This document shows, one piece after another, positions 24,177-32,051 of a stretch of 34,988 bases of DNA (positions are counted from its first letter, which is position 1; every line of letters begins with the position of its first letter). A model generated the notes under the pieces. That model searched no databases. It saw only the letters and a program-made list of their open reading frames with translations, and was not told where the DNA came from. The stretch spans positions 1 through 34,988 of the forward strand of contig JAMFSK010000175.1 in assembly GCA_026225235.1 (NCBI GenBank). The letters run 5' to 3'. Made by a program: the position numbers and the translations under genes. This stretch comes from Burkholderiales bacterium. Its GTDB lineage: Bacteria > Pseudomonadota > Gammaproteobacteria > Burkholderiales > Burkholderiaceae.

Positions 24177-26243
24177 ATGCAATTTTCTCAGTGCGGCGAG
24201 TCGACACGATTGACTTTGCCTTCCCTCGACCCCCTCACGCTGCGCGAGTTGCTAAGTGTGCCTTTTCCATCCGAGCTGTCGGCCGCGCCGTGTGACGATC
24301 GAGTCGCCTGGGTTTTCAATGAGGCCGGCTGCCGCAATCTCTGGGTCTGCGACGTGAGTGGCGAGCCACGTGCGCTGACGACCTATCGGGACGACGAGGG
24401 TCATGGATTGCAACAGCCCCGTTGGTTGCCCGGTGGCGACGGCATCGTCTATACCCGCGGCACGTTGCCGGGTGAGGAGGAACCCTCGTTTCCCGCAACT
24501 ACGCCAGCGGGCGCGATCGCACCGCAGATCTGGCTGGTGCCTCTGGATGGCGGGGTGCCACGCCTGCTCGGGGAAGGTCAGAGCGCCACAGTCTCGCCCA
24601 GGGGAGATCGCCTCGCTTACCTCTTGAATGGCCAAATCTGGACGGTCTCGCTTACGGATAGCGTCATGCCTGAGCCACTGGTGCGCGATCGCGGCACATG
24701 TGGTTCTCTCGCCTGGTCACCGGACGGATCTCAACTCGCGTTCGTGAGTGATCGCGGCGACCAGACGTTCATTGCCGTGGTCGACCTCGCAAGTCGATCC
24801 ATACGGTGGATTTCACCGGGTATCGATCGTGATGCGTTCCCGACGTGGTCTCCTGACGGAGGTCAAATCGCCTTCGTCCGGCTCGCCGATCCGGTCGCTC
24901 CAAGCTATACCGCGCGCCGTTGCGGAAATCCCTGGTCGCTGTGGATCGGTGACGCGACGTCTGGCGTGGCGCGATGTATCTGGACGGCTTCGCCGGGTGC
25001 AGGGAGCGTCTTCGCTGGATTGCCGTCCGGGCCTCAACTAGCCTGGACGCAGGATGGCCAGATTATCTTCCCGTGGGAAGGATCGGGCTGGCGTCACCTA
25101 TACGCGATACCGGTGGCGGTATGCGATGCAAAATGCCTCAGCGGTGACGGCGAAGTGCGGGAGTTGACGCCAGGCGATTTCGAGGTCTTCGAGATGAGCC
25201 AGGACCCCTCTGGCCACGCGATCGTCTGCTCGGCCAACAAAGAGGATCTCGATCGCCGTCACTTGTGGCGAATCGATCTCACGACGAAGAAGATGTCTGC
25301 CGTCACGTCTGGCCTCGGCATCGAGGTTTCGCCGTCGGTGACGGGATCGGGCCGGGTCGCGGCGCTGCACGCAGACGCTCGCACTCCACTGCATCCGGTG
25401 TGGATCGCACAGGATGGCCGCATGTGGCCGACGGCGCCTGGGAGCTTGGGTGGGTGCCCCTCTGCTCAGCTCGTCAATCCGGAGTTGGTTGTCTTTCCTT
25501 CGCCTGACGGACTCGATATCCACGCGCAGCTCTTCCTGCCGCCTGAGGACGACGCGCGCGAACGCCATCCGGCCATCGTGCATTTTCACGGCGGCCCGGT
25601 TCGCCAGATGTTGCCGGCGTGGCATCCGACTGAGGCTTATCACCTGCAATACGGCATGAACCAGTATCTCGTGAGCCAGGGGTACGTCGTGTTGTCGGTG
25701 AACTACCGTGGCGGCAACGGCTACGGTCTGAACTTTCGCGAGCCGCCGGAGTTGGGTGCAGGCGGTGCGAGCGAATACCAGGACATCCTCGCCACGGCCC
25801 GCTACCTGCGTGGCCGCACCGACGTCGATGCGGCGCGCATTGGCGTCTACGGTTTCAGCTATGGCGGCCTGATGACGGCGCTCGCGTTGGCACGCTCGTC
25901 CGACCTATTTGCCGCTGGCGTCGATTGCGCTGGTATCTCTGACTGGAGTCCGGCGTTCGCCGCTGCCGGCACGCCTCCCGATGCATTGGAGAGGGCGTTC
26001 GACTCTTCGCCTATCGCTTCAGTCGACCAATGGCGATCGCCGATTCTGTTCATACACGCGGATGACGACCGCACGGTGCCGTTCAGTCAGACCATCGGCA
26101 TCGTCAAAGCCCTGCGCCGCCAATCGGGCGTTCACGTCGAGCACATCGTCATCCCCGATGAGCAACATGATTTCCTGCGCCATCGCTCGTGGGAACGGGT
26201 CTTCGCCGCCACCACCGATTTCTTCAATAGGATGTTCAAGTGA
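24177..26243 (+). CDS. S9-family (prolyl oligopeptidase/acylaminoacyl-peptidase-like) peptidase
   Basis: This serine peptidase has 688 residues. The N-terminal half carries WD40-like PD40 propeller repeats (SLAWSPDGSQLAFVSD, FPTWSPDGGQIAFVR), which gate access so that only short peptides enter. The C-terminal alpha/beta-hydrolase domain has HFHGGP for the oxyanion hole, Ser561 in GFSYGG, Asp631 in HADDDRTV and His664 in DEQHDF. No signal peptide is visible, so it is cytoplasmic. The start is uncertain: ATG 24177 has AGGA 13 bases away, and GTG 24138 has a close GAGGG. The stop overlaps the aminotransferase start by four bases. It probably trims the imported peptide. Confidence 0.92.
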   Translation: MQFSQCGESTRLTLPSLDPLTLRELLSVPFPSELSAAPCDDRVAWVFNEAGCRNLWVCDVSGEPRALTTYRDDEGHGLQQPRWLPGGDGIVYTRGTLPGEEEPSFPATTPAGAIAPQIWLVPLDGGVPRLLGEGQSATVSPRGDRLAYLLNGQIWTVSLTDSVMPEPLVRDRGTCGSLAWSPDGSQLAFVSDRGDQTFIAVVDLASRSIRWISPGIDRDAFPTWSPDGGQIAFVRLADPVAPSYTARRCGNPWSLWIGDATSGVARCIWTASPGAGSVFAGLPSGPQLAWTQDGQIIFPWEGSGWRHLYAIPVAVCDAKCLSGDGEVRELTPGDFEVFEMSQDPSGHAIVCSANKEDLDRRHLWRIDLTTKKMSAVTSGLGIEVSPSVTGSGRVAALHADARTPLHPVWIAQDGRMWPTAPGSLGGCPSAQLVNPELVVFPSPDGLDIHAQLFLPPEDDARERHPAIVHFHGGPVRQMLPAWHPTEAYHLQYGMNQYLVSQGYVVLSVNYRGGNGYGLNFREPPELGAGGASEYQDILATARYLRGRTDVDAARIGVYGFSYGGLMTALALARSSDLFAAGVDCAGISDWSPAFAAAGTPPDALERAFDSSPIASVDQWRSPILFIHADDDRTVPFSQTIGIVKALRRQSGVHVEHIVIPDEQHDFLRHRSWERVFAATTDFFNRMFK

Positions 26244-27385
26244 AAGCCGAACTCGATCCTTTCCACGCCATTGCGATCGGCCGCCTGGCGCACTGTCTGC
26301 AATCCGAAGGCCAAACCGTCATTCACATGGAGTTCGGTCAGCCGTCGACGGGTGCGCCGAGCAGTGCGATCGCTCGCGCCCATGAGGTGCTCGATACCGA
26401 CGGCATGGGCTATTGGGACAGCACGCCGCTCAAGGCACGACTGGCGCGTCACTATTGGGAGACTTACGGCGTCGAGGTCGATCCGCTGCGTTTCGTGCTG
26501 ACCTGCGGTGCCTCCCCCGCGCTTGTGCTGGCGTTGAGTTCGCTGCTATCGCCGGGCGACCGCGTTGCTTTTGCCCGACCCGGATATGTCGCCTATCGCA
26601 ACACGGTGAAGGCACTTCACATGGTGCCTGTCGAGATCGCCTGTGGCCCACAGACTCGCTACCAGCTCACGGCTGCACAGATCGCGGCCCTGGAGCCTGC
26701 CCCTGCTGCAGTCATCATCGCGAGTCCCGCCAATCCGACAGGCACGATCCTGAGCCGGGACGAGCTGACCGCTATAGCGGACGTCTGTCGAACACGCGGC
26801 ATCCGCATCATTTCCGACGAGATCTATCACGGGCTGACGTATAGCGGGCCCACGCACTCCATTCTGGAAGTCGAGCCCGAAGCCCTCGTGATCAGCAGCT
26901 TCTCGAAGTATTTCAGCATGGCGGGTTGGCGGTTGGGCTGGCTACTTGCGCCGGTCGAGCACGTGAAGCGTGCCTATACCTTCGCCGGTAATCTGTTTCT
27001 GACCGCACCGTCTCTTAGCCAACATGCGGCGCTTGCGGCACTCGACAGCCGTGAGGAGCTGGACGCCTATCTCGCCGTCTATACAGAGAACCGACGCTTG
27101 CTGCTCGAGGCGTTGCCGACTTTGCGGCTCAGTGCCATTGCACCGCCTGATGGCGCGTTCTATCTTTATGTGAACGTCGCGCATCTGACGAACGACAGCA
27201 TGGCCTTATGTGAAGCGCTGTTGCGCGAGACCGGCGTCGCGATTGCGCCAGGTATCGATTTCGATCCGGTCGGTGGCCACCAGTTCATTCGAATCAGCTT
27301 TGCCGTGTCGACGGCTGAGATTGGGGAGGCGATCGAGCGGATGCGCACTTGGTTTGCCGCCAGGGACGCAGGGAGGCTTGCATGA
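26240..27385 (+). CDS. PLP-dependent aminotransferase, class I/II
   Basis: This 381-residue fold-type-I aminotransferase has SPANPTG (162-168), ISDEIYHGLTY (191-201), the PLP Schiff-base Lys223 in SSFSKYFSMAGWRLG, and a C-terminal QFIRISFA whose Arg binds the substrate carboxylate. Its wording is close to aspartate/aromatic aminotransferases of the AspB-like group. It converts a released amino acid into its 2-oxo acid, using 2-oxoglutarate or similar as acceptor. It starts at a GTG overlapping the S9 peptidase stop (GTGA) and ends overlapping dppA (ATGA). Whether it accepts L- or D-amino acids cannot be seen; fold type I usually means L. Confidence 0.92.
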   Translation: MKAELDPFHAIAIGRLAHCLQSEGQTVIHMEFGQPSTGAPSSAIARAHEVLDTDGMGYWDSTPLKARLARHYWETYGVEVDPLRFVLTCGASPALVLALSSLLSPGDRVAFARPGYVAYRNTVKALHMVPVEIACGPQTRYQLTAAQIAALEPAPAAVIIASPANPTGTILSRDELTAIADVCRTRGIRIISDEIYHGLTYSGPTHSILEVEPEALVISSFSKYFSMAGWRLGWLLAPVEHVKRAYTFAGNLFLTAPSLSQHAALAALDSREELDAYLAVYTENRRLLLEALPTLRLSAIAPPDGAFYLYVNVAHLTNDSMALCEALLRETGVAIAPGIDFDPVGGHQFIRISFAVSTAEIGEAIERMRTWFAARDAGRLA

Positions 27386-28206
27386 GGATCTATATTTCCG
27401 CCGATATCGAGGGCATGCCCGGCGTCGTTTCGCGCGACCATCTCATGCCGGGCCGCTTCGAGTATGAGAACGCACGCGATTCAATGACCGATGCTGTCGT
27501 CGCGGCTTGCGAGACGTTGCGCGATCTGGGTGTCGAAGAGATCGTCGTCAGCGACTCACATGGCAACGGCCAGAATATCCGCTTCGAGCGCATGCCTTCC
27601 TACGTCCGACTGGTGCGCTCGTGGCCGCGGCCGCTTGGGATGATGGCGGGGGTGGATCACGGCCACTACGACGGCGCTTTGCTGATCGGATATCACGCGG
27701 GGGGCTCCAATCCACGCGGCACCTTGTCGCACACACTCAGTGGCGAGTTTTTCCACGAAGTGCGGCTCAACGGGAGGGTGGTCTCGGAAGCGGCGATCAG
27801 TGCGGCCATTGCTTCCCATTTCGGCGTACCGGTGCTGCTCGTGGCGGGCGACGACGTTGTGGTGCAAGAGTCGCTTGAGCAACTCGGAGACGTCGCGACT
27901 GCCACGTTGAAGACGAGTCTTGGCTGGCTGTCAGCGATGATGCTCTCGCCTGCCGAGGCTGATGCGCGTCTGCGTGCGGGTGTGAAAGACGCGGTCTCGC
28001 GCATCGGGCGTCAGGGGCCTCCACTGCCGGAGACACCCTGCGTGCTCGAGATCCGGCTGCGCACGCGGTGCGTGGCCGAGTGGCTGAGCTATCTCGATGG
28101 CGCCGAGCTTCTGGACGCGTATTCCGTCCGCTATCGCGCAGCCGACATCGTCGCCGTTTCGCACTTTCTGACCTTCGTCAGTTCCGCGCGTGCCGCGCTC
28201 GCTTAG
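27382..28206 (+). CDS. dppA: D-aminopeptidase DppA (M55 zinc peptidase)
   Basis: This 274-residue M55 peptidase releases N-terminal D-amino acids from peptides. The Bacillus subtilis DppA zinc ligands, as I recall them, have counterparts: Asp8 and Glu10 (SADIEG), His60 (DSHG), His105 (GYHAG) and Glu136. His117 (TLSHT) stands at the proposed nucleophile position. GMPGVVSRDH, GVDHGHYDGALLIGYHAGG and SGEFFHEVRLNGRVVSE are family blocks. The ATG at 27382 overlaps the upstream stop and has GGGAGG five bases away. In B. subtilis dppA sits with a dipeptide transporter; here it sits with dgcN and dgcA, so D-Glu-containing peptides are a reasonable guess. It is probably cytoplasmic. Confidence 0.93.
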   Translation: MRIYISADIEGMPGVVSRDHLMPGRFEYENARDSMTDAVVAACETLRDLGVEEIVVSDSHGNGQNIRFERMPSYVRLVRSWPRPLGMMAGVDHGHYDGALLIGYHAGGSNPRGTLSHTLSGEFFHEVRLNGRVVSEAAISAAIASHFGVPVLLVAGDDVVVQESLEQLGDVATATLKTSLGWLSAMMLSPAEADARLRAGVKDAVSRIGRQGPPLPETPCVLEIRLRTRCVAEWLSYLDGAELLDAYSVRYRAADIVAVSHFLTFVSSARAALA

Positions 28207-28272
28207 GCCTTCGCATCACCCCGCGTCGGGTTGCGACCGCCCTTGGTGGTCGAGAGCTTGAGGAGAAGCATA

Positions 28273-29025
28273 TTGATCATAAAAACAGGCACACCAGAAT
28301 TCGATCTATGCGCGCGCAATAGCGGGCAGGGAGGCGAGGAGGTGTTCGCGGCGAACGGCGGATTTGCAAAGCCGGCTTCGTTCGCCAGCTTCGGAAATAA
28401 GCAGCGCAATCCGGTGCGCCGTTTTGGCGGCATCGCCGCTGTTCTTCTGCTGCACGGGGTGCTGATCTATGCGCTGCTCAATGGCCTTGCCATTAAGGTG
28501 GTACAGATTATTCAGCGCCCGATTGAAACCAGGATCATCGAGCCAGTAAAGCCACCCCCACCGCCGCCGCCGATGCCGACCGTGAAATTGCCGCCGCCTA
28601 GGTTCACGCCGCCGCCGCGACCGTTCGTCACGCCGCCAGAGGTTAATGTCGCGAGTCCGCAGCAGCAGACCATTACGCATCAGGCCGCCCCGGTCGAAGC
28701 ACAGCCTGCAACGCCGCCTGCTCCGATTGCGCCGGCCTTAGTGAAGGCACCGAGCACCGAGGTTGGCGTCGTTTGTCCGAATTCGGATCAGGTTCGCTCA
28801 TCCGTGAAGTATCCGAGGGAAGCCCGGGAAAACAACGTCACCGGTGATGTGCTCATTGAATTCGTAGTCGATCCCCAGGGCCAAATTACGAATGAACGCG
28901 TTGCGAAGTCCTCCGACGATTCTTCACTGGATCGGGCCGCGTTAACCGCGGTGAGGCAGTTTAGTTGCGTTTCCCAAGGCCAGCCCGTTCGCGTCCAGGT
29001 TCAGTTCTCGTTCGACATGAACTGA
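28273..29025 (+). CDS. tonB: TonB energy-transducing protein
   Basis: This protein has about 250 residues and spans from the inner membrane to TonB-dependent receptors. A polar N-terminus with FGNKQRNPVRRFGG precedes one transmembrane helix (IAAVLLLHGVLIYALLNGLA). A proline-rich rigid stretch follows (KPPPPPPPMPTVKLPPPRF onward), then a TonB C-terminal domain with YPREARENNVTGDVLIEFVVDPQG. Two cysteines bracket that domain (VVCPNS, QFSCVS) and may form a disulfide. The start is uncertain: TTG 28273 has AGGAGA seven bases upstream and keeps PEFDLCARNSGQ; GTG 28342 follows GGGAGG. It lies 66 to 135 bases after dppA and precedes exbB. Confidence 0.9.
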   Translation: MIIKTGTPEFDLCARNSGQGGEEVFAANGGFAKPASFASFGNKQRNPVRRFGGIAAVLLLHGVLIYALLNGLAIKVVQIIQRPIETRIIEPVKPPPPPPPMPTVKLPPPRFTPPPRPFVTPPEVNVASPQQQTITHQAAPVEAQPATPPAPIAPALVKAPSTEVGVVCPNSDQVRSSVKYPREARENNVTGDVLIEFVVDPQGQITNERVAKSSDDSSLDRAALTAVRQFSCVSQGQPVRVQVQFSFDMN

Positions 29026-29100
29026 GCCCACGAACTGAGCGGTACCAGTAGCGATCGATTCGTCACGTTGTACAAGTTCAATGCATGAACTGGAGCAGAC

Positions 29101-30006
29101 ATGAAAAAGCGTTCTCTCACCACATTGGCGGTAAACATGATGTTCGCCGTGGTCACGGCGACGACCCTCGTCGTACCTCAAATTGCCCGCGCGCAGACCA
29201 GCGACGCGACGGTTGTCGCACCCGTAGCGATCGCACCGGCCGTTGCGCCCGCGGATCAGGCCGTGCCGCCGCCGGCACCGGCTACGTCGGAAATCGTCAA
29301 CAACCCCTACGGCCTTGACGCCCTTTGGAAAAACGGTGACTTTGTCGCTCGCTTCGTCCTGATCCTGCTGGCCATCATGTCGATGGGAAGCTGGTACATC
29401 ATGGTCACGAAGTTCCTCGAGCAATACCGCGCCAACCGTCGCTACAAGAGCGCTGACCAACAGCTATGGACCGCGCCGTCGCTCTCAGAAGGCGCCAGGC
29501 TGCTTGACGAAGGATCGCCCTTCCGCTTTATCGCCGAAACCGCGATCGAAGCGGGCGAACACCACGAAGAAGCGCTGCTCGAAGCCGTGGACCGTAACAC
29601 CTGGATCGACGTATCGGTCGACCGTGCCATCACCAAGGTGTCGAACCGCTTGCAAGATGGTCTGGCGTTCCTCGGTACTGTCGGATCGACGGCTCCGTTC
29701 GTGGGTCTGTTCGGTACGGTCTGGGGCATTTATCATGCACTGACGGCCATCGGTATTGCCGGCCAGGCATCGATCGACAAGGTGGCAGGCCCGGTGGGTG
29801 AAGCGCTGATCATGACGGCAATCGGGCTGGCGGTAGCCGTTCCCGCCGTGCTGGGCTACAACTTCCTTGTTCGCCGCAACAAGTCGGTGATGGAGAGTGT
29901 GCGTAACTTCGGCGCGCAGGTGCACACGGTTCTGCTCGCCGGCGGCAAACGTTCGAGGCGTGCTGGTGCAGGTCAAATGACCACCCTGGTCGAAAAGGTG
30001 AGTTAA
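29101..30006 (+). CDS. exbB: ExbB proton-channel subunit
   Basis: This 301-residue MotA/TolQ/ExbB-family protein uses the proton gradient with ExbD to energise TonB. It starts with a signal-like segment (MKKRSLTTLAVNMMFAVVTATT, cut near ARA|QT) and an Ala/Pro-rich periplasmic stretch, as often in Burkholderia-type ExbB. Helix one follows (FVARFVLILLAIMSMGSWYIMV). The conserved channel region is LAFLGTVGSTAPFVGLFGTVWGIYHAL and KVAGPVGEALIMTAIGLAVAVPAVLGYNF. The exbD gene starts three bases after its stop. Confidence 0.95.
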   Translation: MKKRSLTTLAVNMMFAVVTATTLVVPQIARAQTSDATVVAPVAIAPAVAPADQAVPPPAPATSEIVNNPYGLDALWKNGDFVARFVLILLAIMSMGSWYIMVTKFLEQYRANRRYKSADQQLWTAPSLSEGARLLDEGSPFRFIAETAIEAGEHHEEALLEAVDRNTWIDVSVDRAITKVSNRLQDGLAFLGTVGSTAPFVGLFGTVWGIYHALTAIGIAGQASIDKVAGPVGEALIMTAIGLAVAVPAVLGYNFLVRRNKSVMESVRNFGAQVHTVLLAGGKRSRRAGAGQMTTLVEKVS

Positions 30007-30009
30007 GTC

Positions 30010-30435
30010 ATGGCCATGAGCGTTGGGCAAGAGGGAGAGGAGGACGAGGTCATCTCCGCGATCAACACCACGCCGCTAGTCGATGTGATGCTGGTATTGC
30101 TGATCATCTTCCTGATCACGATTCCCGTTGTTACGCATACGGTGCCGGTGAAGTTGCCGAATGAGACGATCCGGCCGCTTCAGACTACGCCTAAAACTAT
30201 CGTAATCGCAGTTAATCGCGGTGGCGATTTCTTCTGGAACGAGAGGCACGTGGATGGGGCCGGTCTCCTTACGCAGTTGAAGACAGTGTCTGTCATGACG
30301 CCACAACCGGACGTCGATGTACGCGGCGATCAGAACACGCCTTATGAATTCATCGGGCGTGTGATCACGGCGTGCGAGCGCGCCGGCGTCGCGAAAGTGT
30401 CATTTATCACTGAACCGCCACCGCGCGGGAGCTAA
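30010..30435 (+). CDS. exbD: ExbD subunit, first copy
   Basis: This 141-residue ExbD/TolR protein has a short cytoplasmic tail, one membrane helix (TTPLVDVMLVLLIIFLITIPVVTH) and a periplasmic domain. Asp25 in PLVDVMLVLL is the proton-conducting residue. AAGGTGAG at the end of exbB serves as its ribosome site. It is followed ten bases later by a second exbD gene; tandem exbD pairs are known from Xanthomonas campestris. Confidence 0.95.
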   Translation: MAMSVGQEGEEDEVISAINTTPLVDVMLVLLIIFLITIPVVTHTVPVKLPNETIRPLQTTPKTIVIAVNRGGDFFWNERHVDGAGLLTQLKTVSVMTPQPDVDVRGDQNTPYEFIGRVITACERAGVAKVSFITEPPPRGS

Positions 30436-30445
30436 GGAGCCGACT

Positions 30446-30880
30446 ATGGGGATGAACACACCTTCAGGTCGCGACGGCGAACCGGATGTAGTGGTGGACA
30501 TCAACACCACGCCGCTGATCGACGTGATGCTGGTGTTGTTGATTATGCTGATCATCACGATTCCGATCCAGACGCACGCCATCAAGATGAACTTGCCGGT
30601 TGGGAATCCGCCTGCGTCGATTACCCAGCCGGAGGTGGTGCAGATCGATATCGATTTCGATGGCACGACGAAGTGGAACGGCCAGATCGTGCCTGACCGC
30701 GCGGCGCTCGAAGCCAGGCTGGCCCGGGTTGCAGCGGAACCGGTGCAGGCAGAGATACACCTGCTACCGAACAAGCAGGTGCCGTACAAGGATGTGGCTG
30801 CCGTGCTGGCATCGGCGCAACGTCTTGGCGCTACGAAGATCGGTGTGATCGGCGACGAGCAGTACATGCCGGAGCATTGA
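30446..30880 (+). CDS. exbD: ExbD subunit, second copy
   Basis: This second ExbD paralogue has 144 residues, the same layout, and Asp26 in TTPLIDVMLVLLIMLIITIPIQTH. Its periplasmic part differs from the first copy (EVVQIDIDFDGTTKWNGQIV), which is closer to other tandem second copies than to a recent duplication. AAGGAG lies just upstream of the ATG. The two may form a mixed dimer or serve different receptors. Confidence 0.94.
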   Translation: MGMNTPSGRDGEPDVVVDINTTPLIDVMLVLLIMLIITIPIQTHAIKMNLPVGNPPASITQPEVVQIDIDFDGTTKWNGQIVPDRAALEARLARVAAEPVQAEIHLLPNKQVPYKDVAAVLASAQRLGATKIGVIGDEQYMPEH

Positions 30881-30932
30881 TCGGGGCGTACAAAGTGCCA
30901 CATTAGAAAACGCTTCGGACACCGAGGGCAGA

Positions 30933-31976
30933 ATGACAAAAATCTGTATCTACGGCGCTGGCTCGATTGGGTGCTATCTCGGTGGACGCCTTCTTGCGGG
31001 CGGCAGCGAGGTCAGTTTTATCGGGCGTGCGCGCGTGGCGGCCCAGTTGCGCAACCAAGGCATCACGCTGTCGCGGTACGACGATAGCCGCTGGAAAGTG
31101 CCGCCGGAGCGAATCGACATCGCCACGGATGCGGCGGCTGCCGCAGCCGCTGATCTTGTGCTCGTCACCGTCAAGTCCGCCGCGACTCCCACGGCCGCCG
31201 CAGAACTGGCGAATGTGCTTCGCCCAGGCATGATCGTCGTGAGCTTCCAGAACGGCATTGGCAATGCGGATGTGCTGCGTGCCGCGCTGCCACAGAATAC
31301 GGTGTTGGAGGGTATGGTGCCGTTCAACGTCGTCGAACGCGGCCCGGGCGCATTTCATCAGGGTTCGGCAGGGGAGCTGGAGATCAGGCATACGCCGGCC
31401 ATGCAGCCTTTCGTCGACGAGTTCAGGAAGGCGGGTCTACCATTGAGCCAACACGCGGATATGCCGCCGGTGCTGTGGGCGAAGCTGTTGCTCAACCTCA
31501 ACAATGCCATCAACGCACTCGCGAATCGGCCTTTGAAGGAGGAGCTTTCGCACCGAGCCTACCGCATCTGTCTCGCGATGGCGCAGAAAGAGGCGCTCGC
31601 GCTGCTGAAGCGGGCCGGCATACGGCCGGCCAGAGTCACGCCGCTTCCCGTGAGCTGGATACCGCGTGTCCTCGGCGCACCCAACGCGGTGTTCGACCGA
31701 TTGGCTCGCACAATGCTGACGATCGACCCACTCGCGCGCTCTTCGATGTCCGACGATCTGGAGGCGGGACGCGCTACGGAGATCGACTGGATCAACGGCG
31801 AAGTCGTACGCCTCGCCCAACGCCTTGGCCAAACCGCACCGGTGAACAAACGTCTATGCGAATTGGTGCGGGACGCGGAGCGAAGCGACGTGCGCCCTTC
31901 ATGGACAGGTGAGGCACTGCTGGCTCAGATGCGCGCCGCGGCCGGTGCCTCCTCAGCACTCAACGAAATCTCCTGA
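30933..31976 (+). CDS. Ketopantoate reductase-family (PanE/ApbA-like) oxidoreductase
   Basis: This 347-residue NADPH-dependent 2-oxo-acid reductase has the cofactor loop YGAGSIGCYLGG (7-18), VTVKSAATP, FQNGIGNADVL, the catalytic-Lys region LWAKLLLNLNNAINAL, and SSMSDDLEAGRATEIDWINGEVV, the conserved substrate-binding block. PanE makes pantoate for coenzyme A, but this copy ends a TonB/catabolic gene run, 52 bases after exbD, and is longer than typical PanE (about 300). It may instead reduce the 2-oxo acid made by the aminotransferase to a 2-hydroxy acid. Biosynthetic PanE activity is not excluded. It is convergent with the bufferin operon. Confidence 0.87.
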   Translation: MTKICIYGAGSIGCYLGGRLLAGGSEVSFIGRARVAAQLRNQGITLSRYDDSRWKVPPERIDIATDAAAAAAADLVLVTVKSAATPTAAAELANVLRPGMIVVSFQNGIGNADVLRAALPQNTVLEGMVPFNVVERGPGAFHQGSAGELEIRHTPAMQPFVDEFRKAGLPLSQHADMPPVLWAKLLLNLNNAINALANRPLKEELSHRAYRICLAMAQKEALALLKRAGIRPARVTPLPVSWIPRVLGAPNAVFDRLARTMLTIDPLARSSMSDDLEAGRATEIDWINGEVVRLAQRLGQTAPVNKRLCELVRDAERSDVRPSWTGEALLAQMRAAAGASSALNEIS

Positions 31977-32006
31977 ACGGTCTTGATCACTCGCCGAGCT
32001 CGAGTT

Positions 32007-32037
32007 CCCGGCGGGGCTCAATCGCTTGCTCGCCGGG
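32007..32037. terminator. Inverted repeat between convergent operons
   Basis: CCCGGCG (32007-32013) and CGCCGGG (32031-32037) form a perfect GC-rich seven-pair stem with a 17-base loop, between the PanE-like gene and the DoxX gene. There is no T-tract. Its place suggests a shared terminator or RNA-end stabiliser. Confidence 0.4.
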
Positions 32038-32051
32038 ACGGGCTCGTCAGC

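Noticed and set aside
24177..26243. Lasso-peptide isopeptidase system (S9 peptidase with TonB receptor)
   Set aside because: S9-type isopeptidases do pair with TonB receptors in lasso clusters, but no precursor peptide, cyclase or leader protease is present. The S9 protein lacks an export signal, and dgcA/dgcN/dppA point to catabolism.
30933..31976. Assignment as biosynthetic panE
   Set aside because: Family membership is clear, but the gene's place at the end of a TonB/peptide operon and its extra length do not support naming it panE without a genome-wide check.
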